Shown here: positions 25,097-32,776 of the stretch, piece by piece | Layout: every line of letters starts with the position of its first letter | How positions within the stretch are numbered: position 1 is the first letter of the stretch | Source: an uncultured Christensenella sp. | GTDB taxonomy: Bacteria > Bacillota > Clostridia > Christensenellales > Borkfalkiaceae | Assembly (NCBI GenBank): GCA_910586065.1 | Contig: CAJUGI010000001.1 | Coordinates: forward strand, 434,001 to 498,000 | Direction of reading: 5' to 3' | Length of the DNA stretch: 64,000 bases | The notes under the pieces: generated by a model | Seen by the model: the letters and a program-made list of their open reading frames with translations, nothing else | Database searches by the model: none | Told to the model about the DNA's origin: nothing | Made by a program: the position numbers and the translations under genes

Positions 25097-25318
25097 TTAG
25101 TTACAACCGCATCCGCATCCGCAACCGTTGCCGTTACCGCACAACAGGTTTGAAAGCGTACCGTTTTTCCACATGCTGTAAATCAAAGCGATAAGTATGG
25201 GGGTGCAGCTTCCGGAGAGTACGCCCTCCAGACCGTTTCCGCTGCAGCTTGCCGCAAGAAGTAAAAGAATTAAAATCCAGAGGCAGCTGTTGGAGCCGCA
25301 ACTTGAAAAGATGTTCAT
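25097..25318 (-). CDS. Small Cys-rich membrane protein with GCGCGC tail
   Basis: 73 residues. MNIFSSCGSNSCLWILILLLLAA gives one membrane segment, then Cys/Gly-rich stretches, a second hydrophobic segment, and the tail NGNGCGCGCGCN. A strong GGAGG site precedes the ATG, so it is surely translated. It resembles small clostridial proteins often labelled chorion-class high-cysteine proteins, a name with no functional meaning here; a surface or spore-associated role is speculative. Its 5' leader carries an inverted repeat CTGCATGG/CCATGCAG (25338-25345 with 25373-25380). Confidence 0.7.
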   Translation of the reverse strand: MNIFSSCGSNSCLWILILLLLAASCSGNGLEGVLSGSCTPILIALIYSMWKNGTLSNLLCGNGNGCGCGCGCN

Positions 25319-25643
25319 ATGTTTCCTCCTTAATTGACTGCATGGCGGTATGTAATCAGTTTTTTTGTGTTTCCATGCAGTTTTCGTTCCGAAGCTATTT
25401 GCTCGGATTCCGTATATTAAATAATATTTTATTGCGCGTAAAAATGTTACTTGCTTGCCTATTTGCTTGCAAAATTAAGCGCCTGTATGTTAAAATAATT
25501 TAAATGCCCGCAGGGTTCATTAAAGTGCTTTCGGCGGATATCTTCAATCCGACCGTGCGAAAAGGGACTTAAACGTTCTTTTTTGGGGTATAATATTTTA
25601 TTGTCGCTGATATTCCGTAAAGGAAATCAGACGGAGGTTTTTT
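25319..25643. other. Divergent intergenic region
   Basis: 325 bases without a gene. It holds the leader and promoter of the Cys-rich gene on the minus strand and, on the plus strand, a TATAAT at 25589-25594 that would give the S-component gene a leader of about 43 bases. Several short imperfect hairpins (25500-25580) lie upstream of that -10, so they are not part of the plus transcript. No riboswitch recognised. Confidence 0.5.
25444..25472 (-). promoter_or_regulatory. Candidate promoter of the Cys-rich gene
   Basis: TTGCAA (25472-25467), 17 bases, TAACAT (25449-25444) on the minus strand; would give a leader of about 120 bases containing the CTGCATGG inverted repeat. Confidence 0.4.
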
Positions 25644-26276
25644 ATGAAAAATGACAAAGCTCACTTTGTCGCGTTTATCGGCGTAATGTTTGCGCTGATA
25701 TTCGTACTGTTTCTTTTGGAAGGCGCTGTACTTTCCGTGCTTGGTATGACTGCTTGCATATTGTCTCTTCCGGTGGCTATTGCTCTCAGCATTTACGATG
25801 ATTGGAAAAAGTCATTTGTCGGCGGAACAATTTTGGGATTTGCAAGTTGTCTGTTTTGCTTGGTTTTTGCGTCGATGTTTATTTTTTACGCAAATCCGCT
25901 CATTTCTGTTCTTCCCAGAATGTTTATAGGGGTAACCTCATACTGGACTTATTTCGGTCTTTCAAAGCTCTTTAAAAAATCAAAAAGCGTTTTTGTGCGC
26001 GCGAGTATTCCCGCCGCAATAGCGGGGGTGGTCGGTTCGCTCACCAACACCGTTTTATATCTTTTGGCGGTAAATATTTGGGCGGGCGATGTGATGGGCT
26101 CGCTTACGGCAATAATGAACGTTGCGGTTTCGATTTACTTCCCCATAGAGCTCGCAGCGTGCCTTGTGCTCGTTCCCATATACGTTGCGGTTCTCAAAAA
26201 AGTAAACCATACCCTCATTAATAAGCCCGCGCCCGTTGCCGCGGAAAGTGCAGGCGCGGAAAATTCAGAAAATTAA
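25644..26276 (+). CDS. ECF-transporter S-component-like membrane protein (possible pantothenate uptake)
   Basis: 210 residues with five or six membrane helices and a hydrophilic tail. The N-terminal helix pattern, the internal PRMFIGVTSYWTYFGL segment and the size fit substrate-binding (S) components of energy-coupling-factor vitamin transporters. It is directly followed, 3 bases apart, by type III pantothenate kinase; in Firmicutes an S component beside coaX commonly serves pantothenate or a related precursor. The shared energising ATPases and T subunit are not in the window. SD is ACGGAGG. Family call moderate, substrate inferred from context only. Confidence 0.7.
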   Translation: MKNDKAHFVAFIGVMFALIFVLFLLEGAVLSVLGMTACILSLPVAIALSIYDDWKKSFVGGTILGFASCLFCLVFASMFIFYANPLISVLPRMFIGVTSYWTYFGLSKLFKKSKSVFVRASIPAAIAGVVGSLTNTVLYLLAVNIWAGDVMGSLTAIMNVAVSIYFPIELAACLVLVPIYVAVLKKVNHTLINKPAPVAAESAGAENSEN

Positions 26277-26279
26277 AAT

Positions 26280-27056
26280 ATGATAATTTGTCTTGATATA
26301 GGTAACACAAACATTAAATACGCCGTGTTCAACGGGGATAATCTGTTAATTTCTTTCCGTGTTGCAACCGAGCACAAAAAGACTTCTGATGAATACGGAG
26401 GTCAGCTTTTGAGTATTCTCGGCAACAACAAAATCAATGCTTCAGATATTAAGGGCGGCATAATTTCGTCCGTTGTTCCGCAGCTTGATTATACACTGGA
26501 AAAAATGTGCCGCGTATACCTTGGCATAAAGCCGCTTTTGCTCGCACCCGGGCTTAAAACAGGGCTTAACCTTAAGGTGGACAATGCAAAAGAAGTGGGA
26601 GCCGACAGGGTTGTTAACAATGTCGCCGGCGTAAAAAAATACGGTTGTCCGCTAATTATTATTGATTTCGGCACGGCAACAACTTTTAACGTTGTCGACA
26701 GGAAGGGCGAATTTATAGGCGGAGTAATAGCGCCCGGAATAAAAGGTTCACTCGACAGTCTTGTTAACGGCACTGCAAAGCTGCCCAGAGTCGAAATCGA
26801 GCGCCCCGCAAACGTAATCGGAAAGAATACGGTTACAAATATGCAATCGGGCATAGTTTTCGGTTTTGCCGGACTGGTGGAATATATAGTCAAAAAAATA
26901 AAGCGTGAAATGAAGGAAGAAAACGTAACCGTAGTTGCTACGGGCGGCTTTTCGGAAATTATCGCAAAAGAAATATCTTGTATAGATAAAGTTGACAAGT
27001 TTTTAACTTTGGACGGACTTAAATATCTGTACAATCTAAACGAAACGGAGGGCTGA
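26280..27056 (+). CDS. coaX: Type III pantothenate kinase
   Basis: 258 residues, the usual length. It phosphorylates pantothenate, the first step of CoA synthesis, using the acetate-kinase/Hsp70 (ASKHA) fold. DIGNTNIKYAVF is the phosphate-1 loop, GADRVVNNVAG the substrate region, IIDFGTATTFNVV the phosphate-2 motif, and GGVIAPG and ATGGFSEII follow. It starts 3 bases after the S-component stop with no own ribosome site, so translation is probably coupled. Confidence 0.95.
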   Translation: MIICLDIGNTNIKYAVFNGDNLLISFRVATEHKKTSDEYGGQLLSILGNNKINASDIKGGIISSVVPQLDYTLEKMCRVYLGIKPLLLAPGLKTGLNLKVDNAKEVGADRVVNNVAGVKKYGCPLIIIDFGTATTFNVVDRKGEFIGGVIAPGIKGSLDSLVNGTAKLPRVEIERPANVIGKNTVTNMQSGIVFGFAGLVEYIVKKIKREMKEENVTVVATGGFSEIIAKEISCIDKVDKFLTLDGLKYLYNLNETEG

Positions 27057-27057
27057 T

Positions 27058-28335
27058 ATGAAAAAAGTCGGGGTTGCGATTCTTGGACTGGGCGTCGTCG
27101 GCGGCGGTACTTATAAAATACTTAAAGAGCACAGGGATTTTTACCGCGCGAACCACGGAATTGATATAACCGTGGAAGGCGTTCTTGAAATCAACCGTGA
27201 ACGTGCGCTTGCGCTCGGCGTCGAAGAAGAAAAAATTGCTTCGAATATAGCCGAAATCTGCTCTAATCCGGAAGTGGATATAGTAATTGAGGTCATGGGC
27301 GGCGTAGAGCCCGCAAAAACATTCGTCCTGTCTGCGCTGAATGCGGGTAAATCTGTTGTAACCTCGAATAAGGAACTTTACTGCAAATACAGTCACGTAT
27401 TGGAAAAAGTCGCCAAAAAGAATAATTGCGGTTTGTTTTACGAGGCGAGTTGCGTAGGCGGCGTGCCGGTTATCCGCGCTCTTCTCGATAACTTACAGGG
27501 CAACAAAATTACCTCTTTAATAGGCATAATTAACGGCACGACGAATTACATTTTAACCAAAATGTCATCTGCCGGTGCCGCATATAAAGACGTTTTGAAA
27601 GAAGCGCAAAAACTCGGTTATGCCGAAGCCGACCCGACAGCGGACGTGGAAGGTTACGACGCTTCGTATAAGCTCTCAATTTTGTCAAGCATAGCTTTTC
27701 ACACCAAGGTGCCCTATACCGAAATTTATAGAGAGGGGATAACCGAAGTTTCCGCCGAGGACATATCTTACGGCAACCGTTTAGGTTATACGCTTAAACT
27801 GCTTGCAATAGGCAAGTGCGGAGGAAACGGTATAGAAGTGCGCGTTCATCCCGCTTTTGTCAAAAAGGGACATCCTCTTGCAGGCGTAAACGACAGCTAT
27901 AACGCCGTATATATCTCGGGTGACAGCGTAGAGGACGTAATGCTTTACGGCAGAGGCGCTGGTGCTCTTCCCACGGGCAGTGCAATAGTCGGCGACGTAA
28001 TTTATTGTGCGACGCATAATGGATTTAACTATTCTACTTTTGAAAATTCCGAAACGGCAGCGCCTTCCACAAAATTTGTTAAAAACTTCGAAAGTTCCTA
28101 TTATTTAAGACTTGCTGCTGCAGATAAGGCGGGAGTACTTTCAAAAGTAACCGCAATTTTCAGTAAGTACGGCATAAGTATGGCGGAGGTAAAGCAATAT
28201 ACCGAAGTTAATAACGGTGAGGTTCCGCTTATATTAATTACACATACAACGTATGAAAATAATATAAAGAAGGCGGTAACAGATGTAAATTCAACCAATG
28301 TCGCTAAAGTTGTTTCGGTAATCCGCGCAATTTAA
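27058..28335 (+). CDS. hom: Homoserine dehydrogenase
   Basis: 425 residues. It reduces aspartate semialdehyde to homoserine for Thr, Met and Ile synthesis. The Rossmann motif is ILGLGVVGGGTY at the N-terminus; the catalytic region has EASCVGGVPVI, GIINGTTNYIL and ADPTADVEGYDA(S)YK with the catalytic Lys/Asp. A C-terminal ACT domain (about 350-425: YYLRLAAADKAGVLSKV) suggests feedback inhibition by threonine. SD GGAGGGC lies in the end of coaX. Confidence 0.95.
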   Translation: MKKVGVAILGLGVVGGGTYKILKEHRDFYRANHGIDITVEGVLEINRERALALGVEEEKIASNIAEICSNPEVDIVIEVMGGVEPAKTFVLSALNAGKSVVTSNKELYCKYSHVLEKVAKKNNCGLFYEASCVGGVPVIRALLDNLQGNKITSLIGIINGTTNYILTKMSSAGAAYKDVLKEAQKLGYAEADPTADVEGYDASYKLSILSSIAFHTKVPYTEIYREGITEVSAEDISYGNRLGYTLKLLAIGKCGGNGIEVRVHPAFVKKGHPLAGVNDSYNAVYISGDSVEDVMLYGRGAGALPTGSAIVGDVIYCATHNGFNYSTFENSETAAPSTKFVKNFESSYYLRLAAADKAGVLSKVTAIFSKYGISMAEVKQYTEVNNGEVPLILITHTTYENNIKKAVTDVNSTNVAKVVSVIRAI

Positions 28336-28346
28336 TAAAAATAAAA

Positions 28347-28385
28347 CCTGCTCCCGAACAAGCCAGTTCAGGAGCAGGCTTTTTA
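28347..28385 (+). terminator. Terminator after hom
   Basis: CCTGCTCC pairs with GGAGCAGG; the inner part can extend through GAAC/GTTC, and a CTTTTTA run follows. Confidence 0.85.
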
Positions 28386-28413
28386 GTTGAAATATTTTTA
28401 TTATGACACAGGG

Positions 28414-28620
28414 CTACGGTACATTATTCATGTTTTCATTTATGCGCGGTATAACTAACAATATTAAACCCGCAAACCCAAAAGCTAAACATATAATACC
28501 TGCGATTAGTATCCATACATTCGGCTTATTGCGATAGGCAAGCTATGGTACGCTAAAACTGGTTCCGTTGATATAAATTTGCACCTCGGCTTTTTCTCTG
28601 TTTTTAAAATAGTCTGTCAT
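28414..28620 (-). pseudogene. Small membrane-protein gene interrupted by an in-frame TAG
   Basis: The minus strand reads MTDYFKNREKAEVQIYINGT then SFSVP, a TAG at 28545-28543, and continues in the same frame with LAYRNKPNVWILIAGIIC, a clear membrane helix, ending ENMNNVP and TAG. A single CAG to TAG change (Gln to stop) explains it, giving an original protein of 68 residues. No ribosome site is seen. Likely a decayed gene; the product family is not recognised. Confidence 0.5.
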
Positions 28621-28692
28621 ACTGCAATAATATGTACTGCATTAACGCCAAAATAATCAATAGTCGAATTTTTTCTGAAATGTCAAATAAGA

Positions 28693-28723
28693 AATCGGGC
28701 GCGGCTATTAGCCGCGCCCGATT
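28693..28723. terminator. Strong hairpin beyond tRNA-Ser
   Basis: AATCGGGCGCGGCTA pairs exactly with AGCCGCGCCCGATT. It lies just past the 3' end of the minus-strand tRNA-Ser, where a T-rich run follows on the minus strand. It probably ends the tRNA transcript. Confidence 0.75.
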
Positions 28724-28738
28724 CTGTTGCATTTATTT

Positions 28739-28829
28739 TGGCGCGGAGAAGAGGATTTGAACCTCCGGACGGGTATTAGCCGTCACACGATTTCCAATCG
28801 TGCGCCTTAAACCGCTCAGCCATCTCTGC
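28739..28829 (-). tRNA. tRNA-Ser(GGA)
   Basis: 91 nt with a long variable arm and encoded CCA. Anticodon arm CACGATTGGAAATCGTG gives anticodon GGA; T-loop TTCAAAT. The acceptor stem is GCAGAGA with TCTCCGC: position 3-70 is an A-C mismatch. All other pairs hold. Functional but slightly altered, possibly by exchange of its 3' half. Confidence 0.92.
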
Positions 28830-28840
28830 ATTACTCTAAC

Positions 28841-28869
28841 ATTGTACTTAAAGCCGAGAAAAAAGGCAA
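28841..28869 (-). promoter_or_regulatory. Promoter of tRNA-Ser
   Basis: TTGCCT (28869-28864), 17 bases, TACAAT (28846-28841) on the minus strand, ending 12 bases before the tRNA. Confidence 0.65.
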
Positions 28870-28968
28870 GCCATTTTCAGGCTGTTTTTGCAAATTCCGC
28901 ATTCAAAATTTCAAAAACCCTATTTAATAGGGCAAAAATAGGCTAAAATAGCCCCAAAATGCGGTATG

Positions 28969-29025
28969 TTTGGAAATCGTGTTATGGGCGACCATACAAG
29001 GGTTCAAATCCCTTTCTTCGCGCCA
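28969..29025 (+). pseudogene. 5'-truncated tRNA-Ser(GGA), possible attachment-site relic
   Basis: From the anticodon loop (TTGGAAA) onward this is a good tRNA-Ser: 3' anticodon strand TCGTG, variable arm TATGGGCGACCATA, T-arm AAGGGTTCAAATCCCTT, TCTTCGC-G-CCA. The 5' half, including the D-arm and 5' anticodon strand, is missing. The sequence differs from the intact tRNA-Ser nearby, so it is not a simple duplication. A tyrosine-integrase remnant starts about 100 bases away; such integrases target tRNA 3' ends. Confidence 0.8.
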
Positions 29026-29061
29026 AATCAGTAAAATTCAATATTTTTGATATTGTTTTGT

Positions 29062-29116
29062 CCCCCGATTCCGTGTTTTGGAACACCCTGAACACGATAA
29101 ATCGGGGGATTTTTCG
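29062..29116 (+). terminator. Terminator behind the tRNA remnant
   Basis: CCCCCGATT (29062-29070) pairs with AATCGGGGG (29100-29108); an inner CGTGTT/AACACG can also pair. ATTTTTCG and further T follow. Confidence 0.7.
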
Positions 29117-29308
29117 TTATTTTTTGGGTATATTTTGGGTATGAGCGGTTAGAAAACTATCTATCAACTGCAGTATTTCGGCATATTTACCCTTATAAAT
29201 GACCGTTTTCTCGTCTTCCGACAAATCGCCGCGTAAAAAAGTCGCCTTATCGAGTTGCTCAGGGTGGGTATAGTACTTTAAAGTGGTGGAAACCCGAAAA
29301 GGACACAA
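29117..29308 (-). pseudogene. C-terminal fragment of a tyrosine recombinase (integrase)
   Basis: 63 codons. VSTTLKYYTHPEQ is the conserved end of phage-type integrases, with the catalytic Tyr in YYTHP; about 45 residues of a normal tail follow, ending NIPKK. The His-x-x-Arg box and everything N-terminal to it are absent: upstream of codon VSTT the sequence switches abruptly (near 29296) to that of the serine-recombinase element. The fragment starts with an incidental in-frame Met. It is probably the stump of an element that used the neighbouring tRNA-Ser. Confidence 0.65.
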
Positions 29309-29323
29309 GATTTCGGTATTCCG

Positions 29324-30970
29324 TTATTTGTCGTGGGCTTCGTCGATTAGTTTGTAGTAGATGTGGACTTCTCTCGGCGTTTTGACAAATCTTCCCGGAC
29401 ACTTGTCTATCGTGATGTACTCAATGAGTTCAAGGCACATTTCACGTGTCAGTTCGGAAACGTCGGTGTAGCGTTTGAGTCTGCGGATAAATTCGTCCAC
29501 ATCGTTTTCTTCCCTTGCGGTATCGGCTACTTTCTTTTCAAGCATTAAGACTTCGGCTTGCAAAGCGTTCTTTTCCGCTTGGTACTTACCCAAAAGATTT
29601 ACGCAAATTTCTTCGGGAATTTTCTTCAAGACTTTATCTTCGTACACCGAAACAATAAGCCTGTCAAGTTCCAAAAGCCGACTTTGCACCGTTTGCAATT
29701 TCTTCTTATCGCTTGCTTTTTCCGCCGACGATAACCGTTCTTTACGTTTGAGAAAGTCCTCGCGTGCTTGCTTTTCGTCCTCTATGACGAGTTGCGCTTT
29801 TGAACGAATATCCATTAACACAAGCGTATTGATGTCTTTAAGTTTGATATAATGGCTTGTGCAATAGAATTTTCCGAAACGACTGTAATTTCCGCAGTTG
29901 TAGTTTTCCCGAAGATACGTTCGCGGGTCGGTGCGTTTATGCCTTGTATTGTTCCAACCGAGCCTCATTTTACCGCCGCAGTCCGCGCAATACATAAGTC
30001 CCGATAACGGTTGCGTTACGCCCGCTTTGTTGCGCTTGCCCTGACTGACGGACGCTTCGACTTCCCGACACTTGTCCCATAACTCTTGACTTACGATTGC
30101 TTCGTGGGTATTCCGTATAATAACTTGTTCGCTTTCGTCCCGATTGACGTGCTTTTTGTTCTTATACGAAACGGTTGTAGAACGAAGTTGTACCAAATGT
30201 CCGAGATAAGTGGGATTGTGCAGAATTTGTTTTACGATGTCCGTTTGCCATAAGTGGCAAGTCTGCTTTTTCGTGGTCGTTCCGTCCCGTTGACAGCGGT
30301 AGTCCGTAGGAATTAAAATGCCTTCTTCATTAAACGCTTCGGATATTTTCTTCGGACTTATGCCGCTTGCCCGCATCTCGAATATGCGTCTTACGTTACT
30401 TGCCGCAGGTTCGTCCACGACGGGCAATTTCTTTTCGTCTGTTCCTTTGATATACCCGTAGGGCGCAAAAGTAGTCCGATATTTACCCGCCCGTGCGTTC
30501 GCTTCGATAACCGCCCGAATTTTCTTGCTTGTGTTTGCCGAGTGCCATTCGTTAAACACGTTCATTATGGGCATCATATCCATACCCGAGCTGTTCGTGT
30601 CCGCCGTGTCCACGTTATCGCTCAATGCGATAAAGCGGATATTGTACATAGGGAATATGTAATCGACGTACTGTCCGACTTGGATATAATTTCTGCCGAA
30701 ACGGGAAAGGTCTTTGACGATTATAATGTCTATTCTTCCGTTTTTGGCGTCCTCTAATAACCGTTGCACGTCGGGACGGTCGAAGTTTGTTCCGCTGTAA
30801 CCGTCGTCAACGTATTCGTCCACAAGTTCCCAGCCTTGCTCGGCAACGTACTTTTGCAAGATAAGCCGTTGATTTTCGATAGAGAGCGAGTCGCCCGCTT
30901 TTTCGTCGTCTTTGGAAAGCCTTAAATATGTTCCTGCTTTCTTATTCTGTTGTAATTGCTTTGATTTCAT
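29324..30970 (-). CDS. Large serine recombinase (integrase/excisionase of a mobilizable element)
   Basis: 548 residues. The resolvase domain has YLRLSKDD with the catalytic Ser (about residue 19), DDGYSGTNFDRP and KDLSRFGRNYIQVGQY. A recombinase domain (APYGY, ILHNPTYLGH) follows, then a zinc-ribbon pair (CADCGG with a Cys/His-rich partner region ending FYCTSH) and a coiled coil, as in TnpX/TndX enzymes. These insert and excise elements through short directly repeated sites without a tRNA. The gene lies at the element's left end, close to the interrupted integrase stump. AGAGGAG precedes the ATG. Confidence 0.93.
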   Translation of the reverse strand: MKSKQLQQNKKAGTYLRLSKDDEKAGDSLSIENQRLILQKYVAEQGWELVDEYVDDGYSGTNFDRPDVQRLLEDAKNGRIDIIIVKDLSRFGRNYIQVGQYVDYIFPMYNIRFIALSDNVDTADTNSSGMDMMPIMNVFNEWHSANTSKKIRAVIEANARAGKYRTTFAPYGYIKGTDEKKLPVVDEPAASNVRRIFEMRASGISPKKISEAFNEEGILIPTDYRCQRDGTTTKKQTCHLWQTDIVKQILHNPTYLGHLVQLRSTTVSYKNKKHVNRDESEQVIIRNTHEAIVSQELWDKCREVEASVSQGKRNKAGVTQPLSGLMYCADCGGKMRLGWNNTRHKRTDPRTYLRENYNCGNYSRFGKFYCTSHYIKLKDINTLVLMDIRSKAQLVIEDEKQAREDFLKRKERLSSAEKASDKKKLQTVQSRLLELDRLIVSVYEDKVLKKIPEEICVNLLGKYQAEKNALQAEVLMLEKKVADTAREENDVDEFIRRLKRYTDVSELTREMCLELIEYITIDKCPGRFVKTPREVHIYYKLIDEAHDK

Positions 30971-31060
30971 TTATTTTACTCCTCTGAATCAAAGCAGCCT
31001 TATTCAATGCGTTATCATTATACCATAACGCATTGAATTTTTCAAGCTGCCCGACCGATT

Positions 31061-31279
31061 TTATGCCGTTATTTTATCCATATCGGCATACGCTCTTTTC
31101 AAGGCTATATCGTTTATTACCTTGTTCACATTCTTTTTCCCCGTGTAATGACTTGTTACGATGTATCTTTTTCCCTCAATCATATATTCTTTTTGGGAAG
31201 TGGGCGCACCCGAAAATTCTTCCCGTAATTGTTGCAACGTCTTGTTCGTAAATGTTCCTCCGATAACTTTAATAATCAT
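31061..31279 (-). CDS. Small element-borne protein, function unknown
   Basis: 72 residues, starting MIIKVIGGTFTNKTLQQLREE and containing YMIEGKRYIVTSHYTGKKNV. Short basic protein between the recombinase and the mobilization genes, a place where related elements carry small regulators or recombination factors. I do not recognise the family. Its ATG overlaps the stop of a six-codon ORF with a strong ribosome site, so translation is probably coupled. Confidence 0.6.
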   Translation of the reverse strand: MIIKVIGGTFTNKTLQQLREEFSGAPTSQKEYMIEGKRYIVTSHYTGKKNVNKVINDIALKRAYADMDKITA

Positions 31280-31296
31280 TCATATTCAGTTTTCAT
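31276..31296 (-). CDS. Six-codon mini-ORF (MKTEYE)
   Basis: ATG at 31296-31294, eight bases behind a GGAGG, then five codons and TGA. The stop overlaps the next ATG (ATGA). It may be a leader peptide or the trace of a frameshifted start. Confidence 0.45.
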   Translation of the reverse strand: MKTEYE

Positions 31297-31483
31297 ATTA
31301 AATTCCTCCGCGATCCTATGCGCGTACCTAAACGCAATTCCATATTTTGCGTATCCGCTCAAAGGCGGTAACTTTCGTATAAAAAAGCCGTGAACGCTTC
31401 TTTCAGTCCGATTTCCTTTTCATATTTCTACGGACACCTTGCTTCACGGTCTTTGACCTTTTTCTATTGAATTGTCTTGTCTT
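31280..31483. other. Spacer between MobB-like gene and small element protein
   Basis: About 200 bases. Apart from the mini-ORF it holds an inverted repeat GCCGTGAA/TTCACGGT (about 31388-31460) with a long, partly structured loop, probably a terminator or regulatory hairpin for the mobilization operon. Confidence 0.35.
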
Positions 31484-32050
31484 TTACTTTAACAACAAGA
31501 ACGCCGTTAAAGCCGTCTGAACGAGCAAGAGTATGGGTGTTGCCCAAAACATAAACTTGCGGAAGCCGTGCTGTAACCGTAATTCTTCCCGTGTGGTTTC
31601 AAGTAACTTTTTGCTTTCGTCAATTTCTTTCTTGACTTCCGTAAAGACAGCATCGGACTGAACGGCAATAGTTCTTCGCAACTCACTTTCCAAAGTAGTT
31701 GTCGTTCTTTTTATTGCCTGACTTGTTTCCGTTGCTATTGTTTTGTTCAGCGTTCTCGTTTCGTCTTGCAAGCTCTTCATTGCGACGATTGCGTTCGATA
31801 CGCTCTCTTTTAAGTCGTTCACGTTCTTCTCGTTCCCGACGCTTACGTTCTTCACTTTCTCCGTCAAGACCGTGATGAGCGTATTCTGCCTGCTTATCAA
31901 GTCGTTGCATTTGTCGTTCGATGTCGCTAACGCTTCTCGCAACAACTGATTGTCCGTCATTTCCCGATACCTGTCGCTTCTCGATCTGATTTCGTCTATC
32001 GCCGTTAAAGGCGTAGCCGTCGTTCCCGTTTCCTTGTTTACTAATGGCAT
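31484..32050 (-). CDS. MobB-like coiled-coil membrane protein, overlapping the relaxase gene
   Basis: 188 residues. A polar N-terminus, a long predicted coiled coil (about 45-155), and one membrane helix near the C-terminus (FMFWATPILLLVQTALTAFL). About 368 of its 567 bases lie within the relaxase gene in another frame. Small membrane proteins overlapping the 3' part of the relaxase gene are known from ColE1-type mobilization regions (MobB). It probably helps anchor the relaxosome at the membrane. The part beyond the relaxase stop keeps its frame open with a good helix, which argues it is real. Confidence 0.7.
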   Translation of the reverse strand: MPLVNKETGTTATPLTAIDEIRSRSDRYREMTDNQLLREALATSNDKCNDLISRQNTLITVLTEKVKNVSVGNEKNVNDLKESVSNAIVAMKSLQDETRTLNKTIATETSQAIKRTTTTLESELRRTIAVQSDAVFTEVKKEIDESKKLLETTREELRLQHGFRKFMFWATPILLLVQTALTAFLLLK

Positions 32051-32774
32051 TTAATACCTCGCTTTTTGTATAGTTTTCTCCGAGCTTCGCCCCTCGAATA
32101 GGCTTTTTCTTTTCGGGGTGTAGGTAGGAAAAGTCTTTGCCGTTCCTTGTCAATGTTACCCCGTACTTTTGCAAGTGTTCCGTAAATTCTTCCTGTGTGG
32201 ACGAACTGCGTTTCGCTTCCTCGATAACTTCTCGCAAATCTTCTTTCCACGACGTGCCGCCTTTCAAGATGATATGACTTTCTTGCGTCGTGCGCTTGTT
32301 CTGCGCTCTCTTTCGGAAGTCTGTTTTTGTGTACCCGAACTCGCTACCCAAACGATTGGCTTCGTCTTTCATTTTCGTATAATCGCTTTCCGTAATTCTT
32401 AATTTCTTGCCCGTGATAGGGTTGACAGCGTTCACGATAATATGACTGTGTACCGTCTTGGTATCGGTGTGGGTTGCTATTACGCATTCGTCGTCGGGGA
32501 ACAGAATAGCCGCTAATTCCTGCGCATACAAATGCGCCTGTTCGGGGCTTACATTGTCTTTTCTCGCACAAGACAATTTGAAGTGATAGTACTTGCGCTC
32601 GTCAAACTTTTTACCTTTTCTGAATCTGCTCATTGTGTCCGCAAACTGTTCGGCATAATCTTCGTCCTCGAATAAATTTCTTACGCTTATGAACGCCGCT
32701 TTATCTTGACGAGTTATGTAGTCAATGGCTTTCTTCGGCGTACTCTTGCTTGCCACTCCTTTGAATAAAGGCAT
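31683..32774 (-). CDS. MobA-type relaxase (mobilization nuclease)
   Basis: 363 residues. AIDYITRQDK near the N-terminus includes the candidate nicking Tyr region, YYHFKLSC follows, and the metal-binding triad is ATHTDTKTVHSHIIVNAVN (H-x-D-x4-H-x-H). This is the Pfam relaxase/MOBP-type layout. The C-terminal third is a charged, low-complexity region (Glu/Arg then Asn/Lys) where the MobB-like gene is encoded in another frame. It would nick oriT and lead DNA transfer with a helper conjugation system. MobC lies directly upstream. Confidence 0.92.
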   Translation of the reverse strand: MPLFKGVASKSTPKKAIDYITRQDKAAFISVRNLFEDEDYAEQFADTMSRFRKGKKFDERKYYHFKLSCARKDNVSPEQAHLYAQELAAILFPDDECVIATHTDTKTVHSHIIVNAVNPITGKKLRITESDYTKMKDEANRLGSEFGYTKTDFRKRAQNKRTTQESHIILKGGTSWKEDLREVIEEAKRSSSTQEEFTEHLQKYGVTLTRNGKDFSYLHPEKKKPIRGAKLGENYTKSEVLNAISKQGNGNDGYAFNGDRRNQIEKRQVSGNDGQSVVARSVSDIERQMQRLDKQAEYAHHGLDGESEERKRREREERERLKRERIERNRRNEELARRNENAEQNNSNGNKSGNKKNDNYFGK

Positions 32775-32776
32775 TT

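Noticed and set aside
25501..25588. Possible riboswitch before the S-component/coaX genes
   Set aside because: The hairpins lie upstream of the only good -10 (25589-25594), so they are outside the transcript, and no known vitamin riboswitch consensus is visible.
28543..28545. TAG read as pyrrolysine
   Set aside because: No pylTS genes or methylamine metabolism seen in the window; Gln to stop is simpler.
28959..29144. A 61-codon plus-strand frame
   Set aside because: It runs through the tRNA-Ser remnant and its terminator; chance frame.
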